DNA of 8,187 nucleotides from CAZMVU01 sp964569295 (GTDB lineage Bacteria; Hydrogenedentota; Hydrogenedentia; Hydrogenedentales; JAGMZX01), in the NCBI GenBank assembly GCA_964569295.1, contig CAZMVU010000214.1, forward strand, positions 1 to 8,187, in the 5' to 3' direction. The notes beneath the pieces were generated by a model. It was not told the DNA's origin and did not search any database. It was given only the letters and a program-made list of their open reading frames with translations. The position numbers and the translations under genes are program-made. Positions 1 to 4,648 of this stretch are shown piece by piece; the first letter of the stretch is position 1; each line of letters begins with the position of its first letter.

Positions 1-5
1 CGAAG

Positions 6-65
6 GAGAAAGCGAAAGCGGTAATCCTCGTTCCTGCGGATTCACGGACAACACATCGCTTTCTC
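6..65. repeat. Inverted repeat with nested hairpin
   Basis: A perfect 10-bp inverted repeat has GAGAAAGCGA at 6-15 and its complement TCGCTTTCTC at 56-65. Inside the 40-nt loop a second small stem can form, AATCC at 23-27 with GGATT at 38-42. No T-run follows, so it does not look like an intrinsic terminator. It lies just before the REP-like palindrome and outside any recognisable gene. It could be an intergenic repeat or a transcript-end structure; the sequence does not decide. Confidence 0.4.
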
Positions 66-74
66 ACAAACGCC

Positions 75-130
75 GCAAAAAGCGGGGACAGTCCCTGCTC
101 GCGGACTCGCGAGGACAGTCCCCGTTTTGC
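75..130. repeat. REP-like palindrome (GGGGACAGTCC type)
   Basis: The outer arms read GCAAAAAGCGGGGACAGTCC (75-94) and GGACAGTCCCCGTTTTGC (113-130). They are complementary except for one central A/T mismatch and two extra bases (AG) in the left arm. The core holds a perfect inner hairpin, CTCGCG (98-103), loop GACT, CGCGAG (108-113). Such GGGGAC(A/T)GTCC palindromes recur between genes in many environmental bacterial genomes and are often associated with REP-associated tyrosine transposases (RAYT); that link is recalled knowledge. No RAYT gene is in this window, so this would be a non-autonomous copy. Confidence 0.65.
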
Positions 131-241
131 TAAACACATGATGCGTGAAAGGGCAATAGAACAAATGTCTTCTAAGTTAACGCTTATGGGCCGTTGGCCC
201 AGGCTGGTATGGGGCCGCGCCTTCGGCGCTCCGGAAAAAAG

Positions 242-268
242 CCCAAGTCCCTAATCCCAATCCCCCCC
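242..268 (-). other. G-quadruplex-prone tract (minus strand)
   Basis: The plus strand carries four C-runs of at least three (242-244, 249-251, 256-258, 262-268) separated by 3-4 nt. The minus strand therefore reads GGG-ATT-GGG-ATTA-GGG-ACTT-GGG, which fits the standard G3+N1-7 quadruplex pattern. It sits next to the 7-bp tandem repeat and just past the last HicA-like codons. Folding is an inference from the pattern. Confidence 0.5.
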
Positions 269-288
269 GAACCAAGAACCAAGAACCA
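269..288. repeat. Short tandem repeat, GAACCAA x ~3
   Basis: The 7-bp unit GAACCAA is repeated almost three times (269-275, 276-282, 283-288). It lies directly between the C/G-run tract and the point where HicA similarity is lost, and may mark the debris of an insertion or slippage event. It is far too short and has no spacers, so it is not a CRISPR array. Confidence 0.6.
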
Positions 289-309
289 GAACTCGAGCGT
301 TCCCATCAT

Positions 310-408
310 TGGGTTGTGCGCGCAGCCGAAGTTAGGAATGCCGGCCCCCTCGCGAATGTGGGCGCATCCGTGCGCGGTGAGTTGCTGAATGCGTTCCGTG
401 CGCTTTAC
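310..408 (-). pseudogene. hicA: Decayed hicA toxin gene fragment
   Basis: One base after the hicB stop codon, on the same strand, the frame encodes a HicA-like N-terminus: KRTERIQQLTAHGC followed by IREG. This matches the family pattern K-R-x-x-x-I-x-x-L-x-x-H-G-C-x-x-x-R-E-G. After that the expected G-x-x-H core, which contains the catalytic histidine, is replaced by divergent residues, although an HNP triplet persists at about codons 31-33. No C-terminal HicA half follows; the frame runs into the 7-bp tandem repeat and G-rich tract. There is also no usable start: the codon where a GTG might be expected is GTA, and an in-frame TGA lies four codons upstream of it. HicA is an mRNA interferase. 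This copy should be non-functional. Confidence 0.6.
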
Positions 409-409
409 G

Positions 410-619
410 TCAAATGTTCACGATGGCCTTTTCATAGGCATCGGATGCCGCATCGAGCGCGTCTTGGCGATTCACCTCGATGGCTTCTTGAAGCGATATG
501 CGAAGGCTTTCAAGCAACGCTTCCCGGGGCCGCTCCTGACAATTCACCCCGGGAATCTCCTCGATCCAGCCAATCCAGCACGCGCCGTCCTGCTTTACGA
601 CTGCTGTATATGGGTTCAT
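410..619 (-). CDS. hicB: HicB-family antitoxin (short form)
   Basis: The 69-residue protein matches short HicB-type antitoxins. These proteins adopt a partial RNase H-like fold, bind and neutralise the HicA mRNA interferase in the cytoplasm, and often repress their own operon. The diagnostic part is YTAVVKQDG at 4-12, then WIGWIEEIPGVNCQ at 15-28, followed by a helical E/L-rich stretch (REALLESLR, 32-40). No C-terminal helix-turn-helix or ribbon-helix-helix is present, so autoregulation is uncertain. I chose ATG at 619 because GAGG lies 8 nt upstream of it; an alternative TTG at 625 would be only 2 nt from that GAGG. The toxin gene immediately downstream is decayed, so this antitoxin appears orphaned. 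It may be a remnant or may neutralise HicA toxins encoded elsewhere. Confidence 0.8.
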   Translation of the reverse strand: MNPYTAVVKQDGACWIGWIEEIPGVNCQERPREALLESLRISLQEAIEVNRQDALDAASDAYEKAIVNI

Positions 620-1055
620 TGCCAAGGCCTCGATGGGTACATCAGGCTACCTGTAACCATTGTAGCGCGCCCTTGCCGCGGCAGCAACGTGTGCAAGGGA
701 AGCAGTGCCCGTGATGGCTGGGTATTTCGAGAACAAGCTCTTCGTACAACTGCCGCCCCTCTACGGCATCGAGGACCTGTCTGCGTGCGGACACGCACGG
801 GCAGACGTACAAGCGCAAAGTGTGTCCCCATGTGTTTGGCAATATGGCAGCGCGGATAATTTTCTCCCCAAGTGCGGCGCCACATGCGCACGCTTACGCG
901 CCCGATTCCGAACACGCGCACCCGTCCGTCCTCCGCTTCGATTGCCAGTGATATCGACTCCTCCAGGATGTTCCCGGAGATACACGCCACCAAAACAGGT
1001 GCACATGAAGACGGCCCTCTCAAGACGCTTACAGCATGAACGAATCATCGCCCTC

Positions 1056-1134
1056 GGCTGGTCCCCCGGCGGCGAGGAAAAACGACGACTCGAATTCCCC
1101 GCTATGCCCGGCGAACCGCGCGCCGGGACCAGCC
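1056..1134. repeat. Inverted repeat GGCTGGTCCC...GGGACCAGCC
   Basis: A perfect 10-bp arm, GGCTGGTCCC (1056-1065), is complemented by GGGACCAGCC (1125-1134). The pairing can extend by GGC/GCC if a CC bulge is allowed in the left arm. The intervening 59 nt contain further GC-rich self-complementary pieces. It lies downstream of the methyltransferase gene (minus strand) with no clean T-run after the stem, so I do not call it a terminator. Confidence 0.45.
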
Positions 1135-1204
1135 CAAGCACAAAGGTTTCCGACGACTTCTTCGGGCGGTCTGGCTCTTTCCTCTTGGTGCAACGGCTTC
1201 AACG

Positions 1205-1230
1205 GTGGTCTGCCTGACTTGTGGTCTGCC
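1205..1230. repeat. Direct repeat GTGGTCTGCC x2
   Basis: The 10-mer GTGGTCTGCC occurs at 1205-1214 and again at 1221-1230, separated by TGACTT. It lies just beyond the 3' end of the methyltransferase gene. Nothing suggests a function; it may be a small duplication at the edge of the R-M insertion. Confidence 0.4.
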
Positions 1231-1259
1231 AAGAGAGGCGGGCTCAACTGAATAGCCCG

Positions 1260-2237
1260 TTAGCGAGAAGATCTCGCCGTGCCGCCTTTCTTATGATCGG
1301 AAGATTTACGATTGGTTGCTCTGTAGAGCGTGACATCCTCGCGAACACATGATTGCCCCGTGTCCGCATCCTGAAAGACATTCAGATACTCGATATTCCG
1401 AACGGAGAAAAGGTCTTGGGATTCCTGCTGTAATCGTCGGGCTGCCATGCGCGCATACTTCCGCTCAATTTCCACACCGATGCTGTTTCGTCCGCATTTC
1501 ATAGCAGCGGCCATCGTCGTACCAGTTCCAGCAAACGGGTCAAGAATTGTGTCGCCTGTGAATGAAAACATGCGGACAAGACGATATGCTAGCTCAATCG
1601 GGAATGGTGCAGGATGTTCTTTAGTCGATGCGCCCGAAAGATTCCAGAACTGCTGAAACCACTTGTTGAAATCGTCTTTGGCAATTCGGCTGAGTTCTCT
1701 CTGTTCCTCGGTCGGCTTTCTGTATCCACCAGGTTTCCGCTGCATTAGGATGAACTCGATATCGTTCTTGATGATGGCGTTTGGCTCGTAAGGTTTTCCA
1801 AGGAATTTTGATCCGTTGCTAACCTCATACGAGGCGTTGGCGATCTTGTGCCATATTATGGGATTCAGATTGTCCAAGCCTATCTTGCGGCATTGGACGC
1901 ATATATCGGCATGAAGTGGCACGACCACATGACGCCCTGCATTCTGTCTTCTCGAAAGACAAACATCACCCACAACACATACCAACCTTCCCCCCGGCAC
2001 CAACACGCGATATACGTGACGCCAGACCTTTTCGAGTTCGCAAAGAAACACTTCGTAGTCTGACATATGCCCCATTTGAGAAGGATTGTCTTCATATTGC
2101 TTTAGCGCCCAGTACGGCGGCGATGTTACTACAAGATGGACTGAAGCATCCTCAATAAACGAGAGATCTCGCGCATCGCCTAAAATCAACTGATGTCGAG
2201 TATCCGGAAAGCTTGTCTTCTGCTCCGTATTACTCAT
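1260..2237 (-). CDS. Type II DNA methyltransferase, beta class (SPPYW)
   Basis: This 325-residue AdoMet-dependent DNA methyltransferase would be the protective half of the R-M pair. Catalytic motif IV is TSPPYW at 38-43. The AdoMet-binding motif I, DPFAGTGTT, comes later at 233-241. The order IV before I, with the target-recognition region presumably between them, defines the beta class. S-P-P-Y usually marks N4-cytosine modification, although some beta-class N6-adenine enzymes share it. KEHPAPFP at 206-213 is also typical of these enzymes. Translation starts at ATG 2237, overlapping the TGA of the upstream endonuclease gene (ATGA); only a weak AAAGGC precedes it, so translational coupling is likely. 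Codon use is AT-richer than at 3722-7744, suggesting horizontal acquisition. The enzyme class is secure; the methylated base and site are inferred. Confidence 0.93.
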   Translation of the reverse strand: MSNTEQKTSFPDTRHQLILGDARDLSFIEDASVHLVVTSPPYWALKQYEDNPSQMGHMSDYEVFLCELEKVWRHVYRVLVPGGRLVCVVGDVCLSRRQNAGRHVVVPLHADICVQCRKIGLDNLNPIIWHKIANASYEVSNGSKFLGKPYEPNAIIKNDIEFILMQRKPGGYRKPTEEQRELSRIAKDDFNKWFQQFWNLSGASTKEHPAPFPIELAYRLVRMFSFTGDTILDPFAGTGTTMAAAMKCGRNSIGVEIERKYARMAARRLQQESQDLFSVRNIEYLNVFQDADTGQSCVREDVTLYRATNRKSSDHKKGGTARSSR

Positions 2238-2965
2238 GGCTTATAGCCTTTCAGATGCGCGACAAGGGCTGAAGCAAAACGGTGGAATCCAATGTCAAGG
2301 CAAGGCTCAGAATACTTGCCCTGTAAACCTTCATCGTGCTTCACCATAAGGAACGCGGTCGCATCGTAATGTCGTTCCAAAACGAGCTTTTTGCAGAAAA
2401 GTTCATACCGCTTTGCATAGGAGGCATCCCGGTATTCGGGAAAGACCTCGAAATGCGGTTCACGAACAGAAACAGGCCTTTGTGATTTTGGGCAGTCCTC
2501 CAGCAAGAACAGATATCCAAGCCAAGGCCGAACCGTTCTCTTGTATGCCTTTTCGCGGAAAGCCGTCCACAAATCCAAGGCGCTTCCCATCGCCTCTTCA
2601 GTTCGGTTGTTATAATTGTTACCGAAAGATGGTCCGACTTGCGATTTGGCCTCGATCGCAGCCAGAAGAACTCCATCAAGCACTATCAGCAAATCCCACT
2701 CTTTCGTTGGTCTAAAGTAGCCGGGCAATTCGAGGAATCGGGTTTTCGTGTAAACGGCGTTCTCTGGGACTCCAGCGACATTTGCAAGCTTCTCGAATGC
2801 CTCGATAAAACCATTCATCTGTGCGCCGCCCGTAACAGCACCACGAGAACCTTGATCTGCCTTACTCGAGTTCTTCTGTTTTGTGGCCTGCGCTTCACGT
2901 ATTTGCCAAAAATGTGTTACCGCATCCTTGGCAAGTCGTGCTGCCATCTTGTCCGTAACTTCCAT
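2234..2965 (-). CDS. Type II restriction endonuclease, XhoI/PaeR7I family
   Basis: The 243-residue protein has nearly the size of XhoI and PaeR7I (about 245 residues). It shares the family's hallmark block SQVGPSFGNNYNNRTEEA (108-125), followed by a DLWTAFRE element at 131-138 and FLLEDCPKSQRPV at 153-165. The probable PD-(D/E)xK site is FRPTKEWDLL (D91) with E105-A-K107, giving D-x13-E-x-K. The family cleaves CTCGAG, so this site is predicted. The frame stays open to 3067, but I chose ATG 2965 because GGAG lies 5 nt upstream and the length then matches the family. It is the first gene of the operon and overlaps the methyltransferase start by 4 nt. No controller (C) protein gene lies nearby. 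The protein appears intact, so the nuclease is probably active if expressed. Confidence 0.92.
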   Translation of the reverse strand: MEVTDKMAARLAKDAVTHFWQIREAQATKQKNSSKADQGSRGAVTGGAQMNGFIEAFEKLANVAGVPENAVYTKTRFLELPGYFRPTKEWDLLIVLDGVLLAAIEAKSQVGPSFGNNYNNRTEEAMGSALDLWTAFREKAYKRTVRPWLGYLFLLEDCPKSQRPVSVREPHFEVFPEYRDASYAKRYELFCKKLVLERHYDATAFLMVKHDEGLQGKYSEPCLDIGFHRFASALVAHLKGYKP

Positions 2966-2970
2966 GTTTT

Positions 2971-2974
2971 CTCC
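2971..2974 (-). promoter_or_regulatory. Ribosome binding site of the endonuclease gene
   Basis: GGAG on the minus strand lies 5 nt before ATG 2965. It decides the start, because the upstream in-frame extension has no comparable site and no match to the family. Confidence 0.7.
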
Positions 2975-3094
2975 ACAACTGTCTTGAACTACAACACAGC
3001 CATGACGGTGTTGCTGAGTTTGCCTTCGCCGGCCCGCAGAAAGGCCGAAAGGCAAAGGGCGAAACAAGATCAGGAATCAATGCGCGTTTGCTTC

Positions 3095-3153
3095 CGTTGT
3101 ATTGCCGCTTCTTGGCTATTGTGGCAAGAGTCACGATGAGTGCGTTGTATTGC
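3095..3153. repeat. Direct repeat CGTTGTATTGC upstream of the R-M operon
   Basis: CGTTGTATTGC occurs at 3095-3105 and at 3143-3153, exactly 48 bp apart. With one mismatch the match extends to CGTTGTATTGC(C/T)G. On the R-M coding strand this reads GCAATACAACG, about 130 and 180 nt before the endonuclease start. The position could suit a regulatory site, but it may equally be a chance duplication. Confidence 0.4.
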
Positions 3154-3231
3154 TGAATGAGCGGTGAAACTTCTTTGACCGTCCTTCTACGTCTGTCACG
3201 ATGCCTGTGGCCGCCAGTAATCTCGTGGAGT

Positions 3232-3246
3232 ACCGGGGTCCCCGGT
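3232..3246. repeat. Perfect palindrome ACCGGGG-T-CCCCGGT
   Basis: Seven-base arms (3232-3238 and 3240-3246) flank a single T. A one-base spacer is too short for an unbroken RNA hairpin loop, so if functional it is more likely a DNA palindrome or part of an intergenic repeat. No T-run follows. Confidence 0.45.
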
Positions 3247-3295
3247 GTTCCTTGCGGGCGTTAAAGTATTTGAGAAGAGGGGTACGGTCCGGTCT

Positions 3296-3335
3296 GACTC
3301 GCCTGCCTGGCGGAGCGGCGCAGGCAGGGGGACTC
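3296..3335. repeat. Imperfect hairpin CCTGCCT...AGGCAGG
   Basis: CCTGCCT (3302-3308) pairs perfectly with AGGCAGG (3322-3328) around a 13-nt GC-rich loop. The flanking GACTC at 3296-3300 and 3331-3335 extends the stem with one mismatch and unpaired Gs. It resembles mobile intergenic palindromes of high-GC genomes. No T-run follows, so it is not a typical terminator. Confidence 0.4.
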
Positions 3336-3709
3336 GTTCGCTTGGTACAGGCCCCAAAATTTCTCAACACAATCCGATTCAAATGAATCCGGTTCGCCGC
3401 CGTCCTTGGCGTCCTTCCCGGCGCGGCCGCGATAAGAAATACCCCACGCTTCGCGGTTTTGCCTTGGCCCCAGTGCGAACCCCGTGTCTGTGCTGCCTGT
3501 GTGGCATCGTCAAAGAGGTACACGCAATCTACTACCGCGGTTCGCGAATGTCAAGCCTTTCGCGGTTCGCGCAGTTGTCTGTTTGCCTGCGCGCTTTCTG
3601 GGCCGCAGGTGCCGGAGCGGCGTCCGGGATTGCGAAGCAGGGGCGGGTGCTGCTTGAACCGGGCTGGTGATTTCGGGTTTCATGGGGGTTTGTGCAACGG
3701 CTACGAATC

Positions 3710-3716
3710 GGAGGAG
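3710..3716 (+). promoter_or_regulatory. Strong ribosome binding site (GGAGGAG)
   Basis: GGAGGAG lies 5 nt before ATG 3722. It fixes the start of the Tat-signal TIM-barrel protein and argues against the in-frame ATG at 3692. Confidence 0.85.
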
Positions 3717-3721
3717 TTCCC

Positions 3722-4648
3722 ATGAAAGATAGACTTAGCCGCCGCGGTTTTCTCGCGGCCACGGGCGCCGCGATGGCGCTGTCGGCTACCGGCGCGGAAA
3801 CGCCCGCTGCGCCGGAAGCCAAGGCCAGCGTGAGCACCCCGCCCATCGTTGTTTTCAGCAAACACCTGCAACACCTGGGCTATGCGGCCCTCGCCATGCA
3901 GTGCAAGAAGCTCGGGCTTGATGGCGCCGACCTGACGGTGCGTTCTGGCGGGCATGTCGAGCCGGACAAGGTGGCCGAGGATCTGCCGCGTGCGGTCGAG
4001 GCCATTCGTGAGCAGGGGCTCGAAGTGCCGATGATCACCACAAGCCTGAACCGGGGCGATGATCCGGACGCGGAACGTATTCTGAAAACGGCGGGCGAAC
4101 TCGGCATCAAGTATTTCCGGATTGGCGGGCACAAGTACAGCGCCATGGGCAATCCGCTGCCCCGGCTCGATGCGGTCGCGAAGGATCTCAAGAGTCTGGC
4201 GGCGGTGGCGGAGGCCCACGGCATGGTGGCCGGCTACCACAATCACAGCGGCGAGAACAACGTGGGGGCGCCGGTTTGGGACTTGCACTATGTATTTAAC
4301 AAGGTCAACTCGCCAAGCATCGGGGCGAACTTCGACGTGGGCCATGCGACGGTCGAGGGCAGCTATGGCGACTGGTCGATCACGGCGCGGCTCATGGCCA
4401 AGCATGTGAACATGATGGCCGTGAAAGATTTTATCTGGCGCAAGGACCGGCCGCGTTGGGTGCAGCTCGGTGAGGGGATCGTGCAAACCACGGCGTTTCT
4501 CGAGGTTTTCCGGCGCGTCGGATTCGCCGGGCCCATCTCGTTGCACTTCGAGTATCCAACCCGCTCGAAAGGCGAACTGGCACAGCATATCGAAGAGGGC
4601 GCGGCGCATGTGCGCACATGCCTGGAAGAGGCGGGCTACGACGCATGA
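3722..4648 (+). CDS. Tat-exported sugar phosphate isomerase/epimerase-like TIM-barrel protein
   Basis: The 308-residue protein belongs to the xylose isomerase-like / AP-endonuclease-2 TIM-barrel superfamily, which holds sugar isomerases, epimerases and lyases that usually bind a divalent metal. A twin-arginine signal opens it: SRRGFL at 6-11, then an Ala-rich hydrophobic stretch to about residue 26. Export of a folded, possibly metal-loaded enzyme to the periplasm is therefore likely. Family-like motifs are YHNHSGE (172-178), NFDVGHA (203-209), AVKDF (233-237) and HFEY (275-278), which probably supply metal or substrate ligands. It is the first gene of a two-gene unit and its TGA overlaps the ATG of the lipoprotein gene. 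The substrate cannot be deduced; by analogy with exported relatives in polysaccharide-degrading bacteria it may act on sugars or keto-sugars released outside the cytoplasm. Confidence 0.88.
   Translation: MKDRLSRRGFLAATGAAMALSATGAETPAAPEAKASVSTPPIVVFSKHLQHLGYAALAMQCKKLGLDGADLTVRSGGHVEPDKVAEDLPRAVEAIREQGLEVPMITTSLNRGDDPDAERILKTAGELGIKYFRIGGHKYSAMGNPLPRLDAVAKDLKSLAAVAEAHGMVAGYHNHSGENNVGAPVWDLHYVFNKVNSPSIGANFDVGHATVEGSYGDWSITARLMAKHVNMMAVKDFIWRKDRPRWVQLGEGIVQTTAFLEVFRRVGFAGPISLHFEYPTRSKGELAQHIEEGAAHVRTCLEEAGYDA

Larger units (their letters stand above)
620..1259. other. Region without a convincing gene; possible gene debris
   Basis: Several overlapping open frames occur on both strands, but none has a recognisable family, a good ribosome binding site and sustained coding character together. 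On the minus strand the frame at 853-969 has an HU/IHF-like look (GRVRVFGIGRVSV), and a different minus frame around 710-780 looks coding (VLDAVEGRQLYEELVLEI) before shifting again. This pattern fits a frameshifted pseudogene but is not proof. At 1056-1134 there is an inverted repeat, and at 1205-1230 the 10-mer GTGGTCTGCC occurs twice. Confidence 0.4.
2966..3721. other. Intergenic region between R-M operon and sugar-isomerase operon
   Basis: This stretch of about 750 nt separates two divergently transcribed operons and should carry promoters for both. Open frames exist on both strands (for example minus 3131-3523) but show no family features or good ribosome binding sites. It contains the direct repeat CGTTGTATTGC (3095, 3143), a perfect ACCGGGG-T-CCCCGGT palindrome (3232-3246), an imperfect hairpin (3296-3335) and two copies of CGCGGTTCGCG (3536-3546 and 3561-3571). 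I could not find a convincing -35/-10 pair for either operon. Confidence 0.5.

Noticed and set aside
188..229. Two small hairpins, GGGCC-GTT-GGCCC and GCGCC-TTC-GGCGC
   Set aside because: Each has only a 5-bp stem; such structures are expected by chance in GC-rich sequence and no T-run is properly placed.
242..288. Repeats at the left edge considered as a CRISPR array
   Set aside because: The unit is only 7 bp without spacers and there are no cas genes.
1240..1258. GGGCT...AGCCC stem just past the methyltransferase stop as a terminator
   Set aside because: The stem is only 5 bp with a 9-nt loop and no T-run follows on the minus strand.
2895..3134. A minus-strand frame overlapping the nuclease start that might encode a controller protein
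   Set aside because: The translation has no helix-turn-helix pattern, contains many Ser/Cys residues and overlaps the nuclease coding region in another frame.
3131..3523. A 130-codon minus-strand frame in the intergenic region
   Set aside because: It spans both GC palindromes, has a Pro/Arg/Thr-rich composition and no recognisable motif or ribosome binding site.
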